Source: Aureobasidium sp. EXF-3400 (lineage: Eukaryota > Ascomycota > Dothideomycetes > Dothideales > Saccotheciaceae). Taken from it: a stretch of DNA of 64,000 nt. Positions within the stretch are counted from its first letter, which is position 1. Each line of letters opens with the position of its first letter. The notes below the pieces were generated by a model, which saw only the letters and a list, made by a program, of their open reading frames with translations, searched no databases and had not been told where the DNA came from. Shown in pieces: positions 1-11,713 of the stretch. The DNA lies in NCBI GenBank assembly GCA_024195585.1, contig SWBL01000125.1:1-64000 (forward strand), in the 5' to 3' direction. The translations under genes and the position numbers were made by a program.

Positions 1-307
1 GCTTAGCGCGGAAGAACTCTCCAGAGATGTTGAGGGCCTCGCAGCGGACAACAACGATCTTCTGGCCGTTCAGGAGCTGCTTGGCGACAGTGCTGGCCAG
101 GCGACCGAGCAAGTGACCCTTTCCGTCAATGACGATCTGTATACACCCTTCATGTCAGCCATTGCCCTCATGACTGGTGCTTCCGTGTGTGCAGATGTGT
201 ATGCGCCTCTTTTTTCGCCGTCGCAAATTTGGTCCCAGGTCCTTCTCTTTCTCTGCTCACTCGGTGGATGGATGGATTTGACGTACGACAGGCGAGAATT
301 CCGACAT
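1..307 (-). CDS. rpl16: 60S ribosomal protein uL13 (L16/L13a), 5' part only
   Basis: Cytosolic large-subunit ribosomal protein; the window edge cuts off the 3' part. Exon 1 (307-287) encodes seven residues, MSEFSPV, and ends at a GTACGT donor. Exon 2 starts at 136 after a TATACAG acceptor and continues off the edge. The joined protein reads [22 protein letters not shown] and then [20 protein letters not shown], followed by [10 protein letters not shown]. This is the strongly conserved uL13 N-terminus, with the [11 protein letters not shown] and RCEALNISG blocks. An intron just after the start is common in fungal ribosomal protein genes. The family assignment is secure. The 150-nt intron (137-286) has a CTGAC branch-like sequence close to the acceptor. 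Confidence 0.93.
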
Positions 308-1168
308 CGTTGCTGGTCTGTAATGTTAGTGATTGTCGAGAGGAGTCGCGCAGTGCGAGAAATTCACGGATTCTCTGTGGGCTTCGAAATGGAAGGTGCG
401 TCGTCTTGGCAGTGTGGCACGCTTCGCGATTGCCGAAGCTGGTCCGGCGCGCTGGCTAGCTTCGTCTCGAGTCTCCCTCCTCACACCTCTCGGTTTACTC
501 TGTCGTTCTTGCATGTCCACAATATTTATTTGTTCGTTGCCTACTGTCAGGTGTTTTTCGATGTATGTAGATCGAATCTCTAGACAAACAGAAAACAGAA
601 GTTGCACTCGAGATTTGAAGCGTTTCACAGACTCGAGGTGGTAGGTAGGTCTCCCTCGTATGCTAATGACTAGTCGAGCTATAAAAGTTCACAGTGCTTT
701 CTAGGATGACTATAGCACACTATACCAACTCCAGATATTTGTATACCATCACCTGAATGTCGCACGCAGACGAATCTCTTCAACGCCCGAAATGAATGGT
801 GATGCTGTTCTCCACATCTGCCATGGCTTTCTTTTGTTACTACCACCCTTGACTCAAACTCAAAGACGACTTCAACCAGTCGAGGATGAGCTTCTCGACA
901 TGTGCAAGTGAATTCTCTTGGCTAGGTCATATCAAACGCAGTCCGTCCCTGTGATTTGTTGATTCTCAGGTAGATGCCATGAGGCCGGAGCCCCAGAGTC
1001 CTGTTCAAGACTCGATTGGCGTCACGTCAATATCACAGTCATGAATACACGCCTAAATGGCTAACAAAAAGCCAGTGTTCTCTGACTTCACACCCCGATA
1101 GATGGAGTTGCAACTCTTTGTTTCTGCTTTGCTTCCTTCAACCTCGTCTCTTACTATCAAATCGTGAC
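308..1168. other. intergenic, divergent promoters of rpl16 and MFS gene
   Basis: No gene seen. The stretch separates the divergent uL13 and permease genes. Short open frames here have no codon structure or family resemblance that I recognise. Confidence 0.6.
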
Positions 1169-3233
1169 ATGTCGACATTTGTGACGGATGAGAGCAAAGA
1201 GCATCGAGACAAAATCGATGCTCTCTCGCTTCAACTCTCGCGAGCATCTACCTTAGTAGAGCCTCATCCGGATGCTACAGCTGTACACGCACAATTCGAA
1301 GGCAGGGAATTCTACGATCCTCGTGCAACCTGGACACTCGAGGAGGAGTCGAAGGTCAAGCTGAAAACTGATATACGGCTTCTCGGTTGGCTCTCGATCA
1401 TGTTCTTTGGTAAGATGTCACACTTACACAGCTTGTCCACTCGCTGACATCACTGAGCGGCGCAACTGGACAGCACGAATATATCGAACGCTCTCGCCGA
1501 TAATTTTCTCCGCGATCTTGGATTCACCATGACAGAATATGGCAATGTGTGTCTACAGCTACAGCTGTATTATCCGTCACTTAGCTGAAGCAAGCAGGGT
1601 ACAATGATACACCGCATTTGTTATCTGATCGGAGGGCTGCCATCTCAAATGATTGCCCTACGTTATGGATACCGGTACCTCTTTTCTGGACTGTTGTGTG
1701 CATCGGGAGCTGTGGGTTGGTAACATCTCATCTTGGATATAGTTTTGAGTGCTAACCAAGAATTTATCCAGCCTGGACTCAAGCTTGGATGCGAAATGAA
1801 GCTGGGTTCTATGTTACGAGAGGTTTGATAGGATTGCTTGAAGGCGGGTTCGGACCATTGACGGTGATGTGTTTGTCCAACTTCTACACCAACAAGGAGT
1901 TGGGTTTTCGAATTGCCATCTTGAGTTCGGGGATCAATGTGAGTCTACTCGTACAGTATGATATGGAGTACCGTCTCACATTACAATCCGCTAGGTCGCA
2001 AAAGCTTTGTCCACTTTACTGGCTGCTGGCTTGCTTACCATGCGAGGAGTGGCTGGCAAGCCGGGTACGATATAATTATGGCTAACGTAGTTGTTTGATT
2101 GCTGATATAGCACGAGCAGGTTGGTTCTGGTTGATCCTGATCAACGGCTTACTGATCTTCGTGATCGGACTTGTGGTGAGGTGACAGAATCACAACAGCA
2201 ACCACATATCTGATCGAATCTAGAGTATATTCTACTTACCCTCTGGACCGACAAGAACTCAGACGGTGCTCTGGAGGAAGTCTTGGTTCACGAAGAGGGA
2301 GCAAAGTGGGTTTAGCTCTCTATAGAATTTGGCGTCCAATATGTGCTGATATCGACAGTGATCATGATCAACAGGCTGCTTAGAGACGACGCCTCGAAGG
2401 GCAGAGTGGGCACCAAGACACGCACAAGTGTGCGCGACATCTGGAACACGCTGAAAGACCCAGGTGAGTCTTTAAAAAGCATAACGACCTCCAAGCTGAC
2501 TATTCTTCAAAGGCTTGGTCGGCTTCTGGTTCTGTGCAATGATCATTTATGTCCCCAAAAGCCCTCCATCTCAATATCTCGTACTCAATCTGAGGCAACT
2601 GGGCTTCTCAAGGTTCGAGAGTAACGTGTTAACCATGCCTTCCGATTTTCTTCGCATTATCACAGTGCTTACTCTCACACGAAGCAGTGGCCACTTCAAG
2701 GAAAAGGCGTTGCACTGCACAATACCGTTGTTCATAGAGATACCCCTGTTTGCGACACTTTTGCTCCTACCCTCGCATGGCTATGCTTGGGCGAGGTTCA
2801 CAATACTCACACTGATAATCGGATCACCTAGTTCTCATCCTATCATAGTTTCATGGATCAGCTGTAACAGCTTCGATCCTAAGAAACGAGGTATAGCCAT
2901 TGCTCTATTCGGCACGATTCATGAAATCGGCAGTGTTGCAGCCGCACGTATGTTTAAATCTAACAAGAAGTCGGGATGAGGAACTGACATGAGCAACAAG
3001 AAATTTATCGGGATAACGACAAACCATATTACTACACTGGAAACAAGGTTCTGATATCGATATGCGCAGCATCTGTGGTGGTCATTTTGACACACAGGGA
3101 GGTTCTTAGATACATCAATCGCAAAAAGAAAAAGGCGTGGGACAAGCTGAGTAAGGCTGAGCAGAGAGACTATGATCAAACCCAGGGACCGAGGATTGGG
3201 AACAAGAGTCTTACTTTCGGCTTCAGTTATTGA
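1169..3233 (+). CDS. MFS transporter, Dal5-like anion:cation symporter family
   Basis: Twelve-helix major facilitator of the Dal5/Tna1/Vht1 type, which imports organic anions such as allantoate, nicotinate or vitamins at the plasma membrane; the substrate here is unknown. Ten exons can be traced with every phase consistent: 1169-1409, 1458-1546, 1598-1715, 1772-1938, 1995-2064, 2111-2175, 2224-2305, 2359-2463, 2513-2947 and 3001-3233. They give 534 residues. Family marks include LDSTNISNAL after the first helix, RGLIGLLEGGFGP, FYTNKELGFRIAI, RAGWFWLILING, and QIYRDNDKPYYYTGN before the last helix. The start at 1169 gives a typical cytosolic N-terminus. Several donors are weak (GTTGGT, GTGGGT), so individual edges may shift. 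The reading frame looks intact. Confidence 0.85.
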
Positions 3234-6179
3234 ACGATCAGAGTCGCACACTCGCATTAAGACCAGAAGGAGCTTCCGAGATATGGTAATACCAACATCG
3301 CTTGACCAGCTCCACAAGGGTTTATTACATGGGAAGGCCACCGAGGAAACATGTGCAGTGCCGTGGCATATCAGCTCTACCACTATTCATGCAATAGTTT
3401 ATCGATTAATGTAGCCTCAGCGCAGCAGAATATTGAGATTACTCAGTACCAAAATACAAAATTTTGTCCGGCATTCAGCGAGAACCTATTTGTGGACCAT
3501 GCATTCGAATCTCTCATCTCAGAAGGAGTGTACGTATAAGAACACCATGTCATTTACAGTGGTTAGATTGAGCACCAGTAGAGACGAGAGGTTCTGCTGT
3601 ATCTGCATCACAGCGCAGAGACAACTCAACATCTCAGCACCTGGACCTCGGATAATCCCCAGAGTCATTGGTAGTCCGTATGCGTCCAGGCACGATGAGT
3701 GGACATCAAGCTCACACTTATATAGCTAGCTATCACTGGTCAGATATTCCGATATACACAGATATACTGCTGACTCATACTTTCATCTAAAAACACCTCA
3801 ACGCCAGTCCTGAATAATAAGCAGCAGGATGTGAGGCGCTGTAGAAAGCTCTGCGATAAGTCAGACTGCGTCTAGCGGTCTGTGGTAATGTCCGTGAAGT
3901 CAGGGGTATTGGAAAGGTACGATGGAAAATTGCCAGCTTAGTCTACTCTTGATACGAACTTAATACAGATGGATGAGCCCGACGTTCGTAAGAGAGTGGC
4001 GGTTGTCGGACACTACAAGGACTGTTTCATTCCCACTGCCTAATGACGAAACCGCGTTCGATGTACTACTCGACATCGAAACTACTGGACAGCAGCTATG
4101 AAGATAGTACTAGTATAGAATTGCTTCTTCTCTCGGGAGAGAACGGAAAAATGCGGTTCGATATTACACGCCTCGAAGTATGATGACGACAATTCACCGA
4201 GCAAAGTGTTGGAAGTGCTGTCGGGCTCGAACGATATGACAGCTCAGACAGCAGAACCCCGTATAGTACGGCAGATGTCACCAACCGGATCGATCCAGCG
4301 ATTCCGCTCAAGGCTTGATCCAGCAGTTCGGCATCTCTACATGGTCGATTTAACGAGCAGAAAACATTGATGATGAGTGGAAGTGTCGACAGGAGCCCAA
4401 GATTAGTTGCGAATCCTGCAAGGTAGAATATGCCTGTCGTGGCAGATATTGAGCTACCCTTCGAGAATTACTTCCCGTAGATGGATGATGCTGACAATCT
4501 ATGGCGTCTTGACATATTGACGAGAAGGTTTATAGAATACTCTCGCTTGTACCTAGGTTGTAAGCTGTCGCTACTGACATATGGACGCTTACTATTGATC
4601 CATGTACTCTCGAATATGGGGGGCCGTAGACATGCATATCCGTCCATACGTGTATCCTCTAAATGACTTCCGAAGGACGTCAGGAATAGTGATCTCTTCG
4701 TTGGGCAGCAAAACAGACGTTTCTTGTACATATACCAAGAAGGCTTCTTGCATACAACGACGCCACCTAGGTAAGGACACAGCGAGTTTCACGCTTGGGA
4801 GTCAGTGTGAACATGGCATCACCGGTCTGGTCTGGTGGTGAACCCGGAGGTCTGGTGATGTTCTCCCGGGCGGACGAAAGGTGATTGGACGTCTGCGAGT
4901 ACGAGTAGTCTGTGCTAGATATGTGTCGAAGCGCCCTCGGCCCGCCGCATCTTCGAAAAGCACGGATGGATCGTGATTGTGACTTGTGGGGTGCGGAGTC
5001 GCATGAACGCTGTCCGCATTTTGCCGTGACGAGATACGGTGGAGTGATGCACAGAGATAGGGGTGAGTTGTTTCATGGGAGAGAACCGCGTAGAAGAGTG
5101 TTTGTCGTCAGTCATGCCGCATGGTTGATCTTCTAGTCAGGGTCGAGGTAGAAGCGGCGCTCGAGGTTGTACAAACGGATGATCTATGCGAGAATATGCA
5201 GATTCATGACTCTCAGTTGCCGGGCCAAAGCTGAAGCGAGGTTATGATTGACATGCATGCGGACGGACGGAGATAGCAATGACTAGATACTTGTCTTCAC
5301 AGACGAGGGCTGACGTGAAGAACAGTCACCGCTGTCTATGCTCACCGCTACGATAGAGGTCCAGCAATGGTTTGGAGGCAGATTTGGCAGGGTCCAGAGG
5401 GCGTGACTCGCTTTCGGCCACGGGAACAAACGGCTCGCAGCGAGAAACACGTGCGGACATGGAGTCAGAAACGGCCGCTGGGGAATGAACGTAACGTGCC
5501 AAACGATGTAGAAGAGGCAGGAACAGGAAATTATAACGGGAAATCGTGACCAGTCTGTTTGACATAAGTGCTGTTACAGGTACTACAAGGTACGCAGAGA
5601 TAGCTGGCTGCTGGAGCAAGGAGTAGTCGAAGATCGGCGGAGGGTCTGGCGAGGAAATTGGCCAATAGTTGGACGTCATCGGCAGGAGTTTCTGGCAGCG
5701 CGAACGCTAAAGTAGGAGCGGCATGAAGCAGGAAAGGGCTGGAGCAAGTCGGGAGAGGCTGCGAAAACCGATGCACCCGCGAGGGCGACGATGCGCAGCA
5801 GGAGCGACCGACACAGACAGGCCCATCACACCTTCGTTAAGCACGCATTTCATCTACCGGCCCGGCCCTCTCTCGTTGGGTCCTTTCCTTTCCTTTTTCC
5901 ATTTCGATCGAATCCTGCTTTGCAGACCGACGCCCTGCCTGCTTCTATCCAACCTCGCTCTCTCCATCTGCGTCTTGTTTCTGCTGTTTTATCTCTTCTG
6001 TTGCACCCATCGCTCTTGGTGCAACCCACGATCACACTCAGCAGCTACATTTAACAACACCTGCACCACCTTGCCACGCTTACCAACAACGCCCATCGCA
6101 GCTTCCAAACTTTATATAACGCCATTTTCTGCTGCTTTCCTATTCATGCCAGGCCGCCTTTGACACACCCAAAGTCATC
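3234..6179. other. 2.9 kb gene-free stretch
   Basis: No supported gene on either strand. Open frames are short, lack spliceable continuation and do not resemble known proteins. The last 350 bases before 6180 are pyrimidine-rich and are probably the promoter and leader of the J-domain gene. I saw no terminal repeats or transposase-like peptide, so a decayed transposon is possible but not shown. Confidence 0.5.
5881..5897 (+). repeat. pyrimidine TCCTT-type tract in promoter
   Basis: Repeated TCCTT-like units about 290 bases upstream of the J-domain start. CT-rich tracts like this are common in fungal promoters. Confidence 0.5.
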
Positions 6180-8054
6180 ATGTCCACGCCTTTGCCTCCG
6201 GATCCATATGTCGCTCTAGGTCTCGGCAAAGATGCAACGCCCGCGCAGATCAAAACCACGTACCGAAAGCTTGTGTTAAAATGCCATCCGGACAAGGTCA
6301 CAGACGAGTCGAAAAAGGCCGAAGCGTCTGACCAGTTCCATCGCATCCAACAGGCATATGAGATTCTCAGCGACGAAGGCCGACGATCACGTTACGATGC
6401 CCATGTCAAGATGGCAGAACTCCGAAAGCAGAACATGAGCAACAGACCCCCCGTCGAAGTCAGGACCGCCGCGTACGAAGTGCCGACATCTGGCCCCGGT
6501 CGAGCCACCTTCACCGCCAGAGGACCTGAAAGAGTATACGAAGAACGACGACCCGAGAGATCCGACTCGGACGACTACTTTGGTAGCGCAACACGAACAA
6601 CGTCACGAAAGCACGACGATTACGAAAGACAAGGCGCCAAGAAGACGGCAGTACCTCTGAGAGACGATAAAGAGCGCGCCAGAGTGGTGGAACGTGAGAG
6701 ACGTGACAGCGAACGAGTATCACGAACAGACAAGAGGAGGACGCGTGACCAAGACGTGAAACGCGAAAGAGACAGGAAGTACGTGTACGATGACGACAGC
6801 GACCCGGACCTGGGACAGGAAGCAGAAAGACGCAGGAGGAAAGCTGCAGAGGATGCCATCAGAGAGAAGGAAACGCGCGAAAGAGAAAGGGTCAGAGTGG
6901 ACCGGGACCGGGAAAGAGAGAGAGAAGTCAGGGAGAGTGGGGGTCGTGACAGAGACGAGTACGAACGGGAACGACCATTACGTCGAGGCTACGATGCGCA
7001 GCACTACTCCCGCTGGGAAGACGAGTTTCAAGCATACACTGGAAGGGACAAACGACCATCTCTTTCACGCAGCACCTCGACCGCCACCAAGACCGAGACA
7101 TATGTCGACCGCTCAGGTCGACCAACACCGGCCTTTGTGCGTCGTCACTCGGCCAAGCCTGCTGCCTCTCCTCAGTCACGTCGTGACCGCGACAGAAGAC
7201 CGAGCGTGCCTGACATTGTCGAGGCCGAGGAACGCCGTCCTTCGACTCGACCCACAACGCTATATACCTCGGCATCCTCGCCCTCTACCATCAAGCTCCC
7301 TCGAGATCCGCCTCCACGAAGCGCGAGTATGAAGATGGACGACCGCAACGTGCCACACATGCCTATGCGCCCCCTCGGCCGCTCAGAGACCTTGCCCGAC
7401 ATGTCTACGAAGCGTGCCAAAGACTCGAAACCCTCGACCCTGAGAGATACTGTCTTGTCTGATGGCTATCCTACGCCTGCTGCAAGTCCAGACTATCCCT
7501 CGCCCACCACCTCACACAAGTACCACTATCCTCGTAACGAAAACTCGAGCTCCCGCGAGGATATTGATCATCGCCGTACTGTCGATCGTGACTACGACCG
7601 TGAGCACGATCGTAATCGTGAACGCCGCCTTCATCACTCCCCTGAGCCCATGCGCGAGCCCATGCGCTCTTCAAAGTCTTCCGCCACACCTCGCTACGCT
7701 GCCGCTCCACAACCCCCACCCATCTCGACGAACGCAAATTATAGCAGAGCTTACACGACCGAGTCACCAACATCATATAGTACACGACTCTCGCCTGTAC
7801 GCCGGGACACTCAGCGTAGTGACTACGATTCACTTCCCAGACCCGGAGTGTCAAAGGCGAACTCGAGCGCCAAGTATGAGCATTTCGTTGACAGCGTTCG
7901 TGACTACGATAAGGAGCGCCGTAAAGGTAGTCCAATCGATGAATACGCTGGCTACCCAAGTTACCGAGCCTCGTCCTCTGCCACACGTCCTCACTTGCGT
8001 CGTCAGCACACAAGCGAGTACACCTCTTATGCTCCACGCACTACAGTTGCCTAG
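6180..8054 (+). CDS. J-domain (Hsp40) protein with long charged disordered tail
   Basis: Single-exon gene of 624 residues. A DnaJ domain fills about residues 8-73, with the catalytic HPD at 36-38 and the helix IV motif YEILSDEGRRSRYDAH, so it should stimulate an Hsp70 ATPase. There is no Gly/Phe region, zinc finger or C-terminal substrate domain, which makes it a class C (type III) J-protein. Residues of roughly 90-270 are rich in Arg, Glu and Asp with many RE, RD and ERE repeats, resembling RS/RE-type RNA- or chromatin-associated disordered regions. The rest is Ser/Pro/Tyr-rich. The client is unknown; a nuclear or splicing role is only inferred from the charged tail. The ATG at 6180 follows a long CT-rich leader. 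Confidence 0.85.
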   Translation: MSTPLPPDPYVALGLGKDATPAQIKTTYRKLVLKCHPDKVTDESKKAEASDQFHRIQQAYEILSDEGRRSRYDAHVKMAELRKQNMSNRPPVEVRTAAYEVPTSGPGRATFTARGPERVYEERRPERSDSDDYFGSATRTTSRKHDDYERQGAKKTAVPLRDDKERARVVERERRDSERVSRTDKRRTRDQDVKRERDRKYVYDDDSDPDLGQEAERRRRKAAEDAIREKETRERERVRVDRDREREREVRESGGRDRDEYERERPLRRGYDAQHYSRWEDEFQAYTGRDKRPSLSRSTSTATKTETYVDRSGRPTPAFVRRHSAKPAASPQSRRDRDRRPSVPDIVEAEERRPSTRPTTLYTSASSPSTIKLPRDPPPRSASMKMDDRNVPHMPMRPLGRSETLPDMSTKRAKDSKPSTLRDTVLSDGYPTPAASPDYPSPTTSHKYHYPRNENSSSREDIDHRRTVDRDYDREHDRNRERRLHHSPEPMREPMRSSKSSATPRYAAAPQPPPISTNANYSRAYTTESPTSYSTRLSPVRRDTQRSDYDSLPRPGVSKANSSAKYEHFVDSVRDYDKERRKGSPIDEYAGYPSYRASSSATRPHLRRQHTSEYTSYAPRTTVA

Positions 8055-8683
8055 AGCCACTCACTCGACACTCCATCCATCATCCAGTCTTGCATTTCTG
8101 TTTTCGGATTCACGGTACGCCATATCCAGGGTTTCTTCATTTTCAAAGGCGCATCAGTGGCACATCACCTTCTCATCTCGCTTCGTTGCATCTTTTCTTC
8201 TTACCAGCATGACAAGCTGTTACTCCTGAAAGTAAGGGTAACGGGTATCTGTTGTGTCATGGTCTCTTTCTTCTGATCGGCATCAAACGTTCTGCAAAGT
8301 CATGGTCTGAATGTCCCAACTGCATTCTGTTTTTTCTCGTCTTCTTTTCTTTTCTTTTCTTCTCTTCCCCTTCAGATATAGCTTCTTTGACGATTTCCGA
8401 TTACAATCACAAACACGAACCAGAATAACGAAACGAATTAATGACAAACTTTACAAACCATGCTCTCTTCCTGAATCAATCGATTGTGATGATGCTTCCT
8501 TGACATGGTTAAGCTTTCATTTCATTTTATCGTACGTACATGTGACATGAAAGCTTTCGAAGAACAGGTAGAACAAGACAGAAACCAAGAACAAAAACAA
8601 GAGACTATGAAACATTATCGTCAACATCAACAGCGTGCATGCATCGTGATCCACCCTTCGCATTCGTCATTTCACCCTCAAAC
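8055..8683. other. convergent 3' ends, no gene
   Basis: The stretch lies between the ends of the J-domain gene and the M28 protease gene, so it holds two 3' untranslated regions. It contains a TTTTC tract at 8343-8361. No coding frame is supported. Confidence 0.55.
8343..8361 (+). repeat. (TTTTC)n microsatellite
   Basis: About three to four TTTTC/TTTCT units in the convergent intergenic space, probably within a 3' UTR. Confidence 0.6.
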
Positions 8684-11600
8684 TTAGAGAGTAAAGTGCT
8701 TGTAACCCTCAACCAGACCATCGCTGTTCTTGGTAACAGCACTCCACACAGGCATAAAGTGCTTGACCTCATCGAATGCAGGGACAGTGCCTACCTGGTT
8801 GGCATCGCTCCATACACACATGACCTTGCCCTCGACACCATGATGCTGCTTCTCTACCTCATGGTCAAAGGTGACATTGACACTCCACTTGGCGTCCCAT
8901 TCTCTGCTGTACAGATACACACGCTGAGCCTCATCGCTGCGACCCGGTTTCATGACTGCAGGCTTATCACCTGCATTACTGATGGTGAGGTTTGCGAAGG
9001 GGTGTGAGAAGTACAGACGGCAGGCGCGAGTGTTGGAACCACGGATATCAAAGACGTAGTCACGTTTGGTGGCGTTCTTGGTTGCAGGGCGAGTGATGTT
9101 GAAGTCGAGCCAAGTGGCATATTTGGCAGCTTGGGCTTGTCTGCGAGCAAGAGCAAGCGAGACTGTGCTGTTGGGGTATGGCATGCCGGGTTGGTGGGGC
9201 TTGTATGCTGTGGGCACGACGTTGGGTGCAGGTCCCGTCCAGGAGCAGCTGTCGAGACCTGCTCTGAAGGCCCAGAACTTGTAGTCGGGGCCTGCACAGT
9301 GGTAGCCGTTGTCGGATGCTGATGGCAATTGAGATACGATGGACTCGAGGTAGGGCGATAGACCGGTGAGGGCGACGGTGTTGTTGCCGTGGTCGAGATC
9401 GATCTGCTGAAGGAAGAAGACCTTGAGTCTAGAGTTGCGAGAGAAGGGGAAAGCTACGAGATTGTAGACGAGAGTTCCGATGAAGACAAACATGAGGAAG
9501 GTGGGAATGTGGTAGGTTATGCGATGGATGAACGGCGTCAGAGGAAGCAACAGAAGAACAGATGTCGCAGCAATCAAAAGGTAGACAAGCAGAACGGGAC
9601 TGCCGTCAGCAGGTGTCTGGTGCAAGGCCGAGGTCATAAGAAGACCCAGTTGGCCGATCAGGACCAGATTGATAGGTGCCAGAATCAGGAATTGAAGCAG
9701 CCACACCGAGCTTGGAAGGCTACCAGACCAACCTTGCTCGCCCTCGTAAGCCTGACTTACAACGGGAGGGTGGATGGAGGCTGCAGTATCGTCATTCTCA
9801 TCAGGTCGACGAGTCTCACGACCATAGCGTGTGAAGGTCTGTCTCGATCCGAGCAGAGAGGTGCGCTCATCCGCGTCTTCGTTGTCATTGGCGTGCGGTG
9901 CTCTGCCTCGAGAAGCATCGTCATGGTCAACCACATTGTGGGAAACAAGACTGCTGCTGCGTGTAGGGCTAGGGAGTGCACTTTGAGATGCGTATGTGAC
10001 CTGCTCGACGTAAACACTCTTCTTGGGAAGGGCGAAAAACTCGAGGTATGAGAGGAGCAAAGCCAAGAAGACAGCGGCATTGTAGATGATCAGGAAGTAG
10101 CCAGAGCCAAGATGAAAACGCTGCTCTCCAATTGTTGCGGCCACAAGACCCAACCAGGAAAGCGCGTACAGCCAGATCAACACATAAGCGCGGGAAAGTG
10201 CGGACGGGCGAACGGCGTCCCCAAGGCGGAAGAGGAACCACGCGGTAGAAAGCCATGCGGTCAGCATCATGCTCCAAACAGCATACTCGGAGCTGTAAAT
10301 AATGTGCGGGTTGACCTTGGTGACCAAGAACGCGAGGGCGAAAACAATGCTACTTGCAACCACAAGGATCAGAGGGAATCTAAAGAAGCCTCGCCAACCA
10401 TAGAATTTGACAGGCACGTCATCGTCAGAGGAATGGAGGTATCTCTTTCTAGAGAACAAGTACCACTTGTCGGTCTTGTGAAGAGTAACATCGAAGATGA
10501 TCAGGAAGATGGGTCCTGCAACAAGCAGAGTCACAGACAGGGCGAAAAGAGTGTGCAACTGGAAGACTGCAAAAGCACGTCCGAACAAGTCAAACCAGAC
10601 ACCGGTGCTGCCCGATGCTTTTTCGGACTTGCCATAGTCATGGTTTGAAGAGCGCTCGAACTGATCACTGGTATCGCTGGAAAGACCTTGCACGGTAGTC
10701 AGAGCAGCAGAGAGCATGTGCCACAAACTCTCGACGCTGGTCTCTCTTGCGTTGTCCTGGTTAGTGTGGTATCTTGCGCGAGGTTCCATGAAAGCTACGT
10801 CCAAGCCACGCATGCCCAAGTCGTCGACAAAAACGCTGTAGTCTGTTCCACTCTTTACCAGGCCTCGTTTGAAACCATCGCCACTGATGACACTGCCAAA
10901 GGGATGGGGGCTTTTGGAGTAAAATCTGGTTACCTCGGTATCGGTACTCCTGAACAGAGTGGCTCTACCGCCAGCACCGGCACCTTCGAGATTGAGGAAG
11001 GCACGAGGAAACTGGGCAAGAGGATGACGTGTGAAAGCTTTTGCGCCGTAGAGACCATCTTCTTCGCCGTTGTTCAGGAGGAATAGGATACCACGATGGG
11101 GCTGGTTTTCCAGCTTGGTGAAGTGTGAAAGCAACTGCAGTACTGAAACGACACCGACACCATCGTCTGTAGCACCATACCCAGTGCTGACAGAGTCAAA
11201 GTGTGCGTTGACAAGGACGCCACCAGGACCGTCGTAAGTGGTCTTGTTGAGCCACCATTCGCCGTCGGCGTCCTCTTGACCTCTCACATAGACCATGATG
11301 TTGTCGCTCTCGTAATAGACGGTGTAGCCTCTTGGGTCAGTGTAGGTCACGTTGCTAATGTCTCTGTCAAAAACAGTAACGGGCAAAGCTTTCTTGGTAT
11401 GTTCGGTGGCCTCTTTCCACTCGGCCTCGTTGGTATCGAGGATGCTGCCAACGCGAGCAAGCAACCAGCTGCGGACGGCGACATTGTCCTTGCTGTTGAA
11501 GGGATGGTAAGCACTGCTCAATCGCTCGAGATCGTTCCAGGCCTGAGTTATGTTGACCCCTGGCCAGGCGTGCGGAGTGGGGGTGCTTGGGGTCGGCAGT

Positions 11601-11713
11601 AGAACATGGTGGGTGACGATGAGGGCAGCGAATAAGCCGGCGTAGATGACAGTGGTGAAGAAAGTGACGACGTAGGGACCGAAGCCAAAGGGATTGCGCG
11701 AACTCCGAGCCAT
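8684..11713 (-). CDS. PFF1: vacuolar membrane M28 family zinc metalloprotease (Pff1-like)
   Basis: Single-exon protein of 1009 residues, close to the roughly 976 of yeast Pff1. The N-terminus has one membrane helix (about residues 14-38). A lumenal M28 aminopeptidase domain follows. Zinc and catalytic residues visible are H171 and D173 in NAHFDS, D183 in YGATDDG, E217/E218 in NNGEEDGLYG, and a late His in RARYHTNQDN. The C-terminal half carries eight or so hydrophobic helices with a polar loop rich in Ser and Asp (RTSLLGSRQ), ending in a soluble domain with several N-glycosylation sequons. The ATG at 11713 was chosen because it starts MARSSRNPFGFGPY, the conserved family opening; the open frame upstream begins at a GTG. 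The family is thought to act in the vacuole; the substrate is unknown. Confidence 0.92.
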   Translation of the reverse strand: MARSSRNPFGFGPYVVTFFTTVIYAGLFAALIVTHHVLLPTPSTPTPHAWPGVNITQAWNDLERLSSAYHPFNSKDNVAVRSWLLARVGSILDTNEAEWKEATEHTKKALPVTVFDRDISNVTYTDPRGYTVYYESDNIMVYVRGQEDADGEWWLNKTTYDGPGGVLVNAHFDSVSTGYGATDDGVGVVSVLQLLSHFTKLENQPHRGILFLLNNGEEDGLYGAKAFTRHPLAQFPRAFLNLEGAGAGGRATLFRSTDTEVTRFYSKSPHPFGSVISGDGFKRGLVKSGTDYSVFVDDLGMRGLDVAFMEPRARYHTNQDNARETSVESLWHMLSAALTTVQGLSSDTSDQFERSSNHDYGKSEKASGSTGVWFDLFGRAFAVFQLHTLFALSVTLLVAGPIFLIIFDVTLHKTDKWYLFSRKRYLHSSDDDVPVKFYGWRGFFRFPLILVVASSIVFALAFLVTKVNPHIIYSSEYAVWSMMLTAWLSTAWFLFRLGDAVRPSALSRAYVLIWLYALSWLGLVAATIGEQRFHLGSGYFLIIYNAAVFLALLLSYLEFFALPKKSVYVEQVTYASQSALPSPTRSSSLVSHNVVDHDDASRGRAPHANDNEDADERTSLLGSRQTFTRYGRETRRPDENDDTAASIHPPVVSQAYEGEQGWSGSLPSSVWLLQFLILAPINLVLIGQLGLLMTSALHQTPADGSPVLLVYLLIAATSVLLLLPLTPFIHRITYHIPTFLMFVFIGTLVYNLVAFPFSRNSRLKVFFLQQIDLDHGNNTVALTGLSPYLESIVSQLPSASDNGYHCAGPDYKFWAFRAGLDSCSWTGPAPNVVPTAYKPHQPGMPYPNSTVSLALARRQAQAAKYATWLDFNITRPATKNATKRDYVFDIRGSNTRACRLYFSHPFANLTISNAGDKPAVMKPGRSDEAQRVYLYSREWDAKWSVNVTFDHEVEKQHHGVEGKVMCVWSDANQVGTVPAFDEVKHFMPVWSAVTKNSDGLVEGYKHFTL

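Noticed and set aside
3172..3540. Frames running past the MFS transporter stop
   Set aside because: They are out of frame with the last exon, whose own stop at 3231-3233 gives a normal transporter C-terminus.
7462..8229. 255-codon plus-strand frame overlapping the end of the J-protein gene
   Set aside because: Alternative frame of the Arg/Ser-rich tail; low-complexity Thr/Ser/Pro output and no family match.
9389..10051. 220-codon plus-strand frame inside the M28 protease gene
   Set aside because: Antisense shadow of a conserved protease exon; composition is not protein-like.
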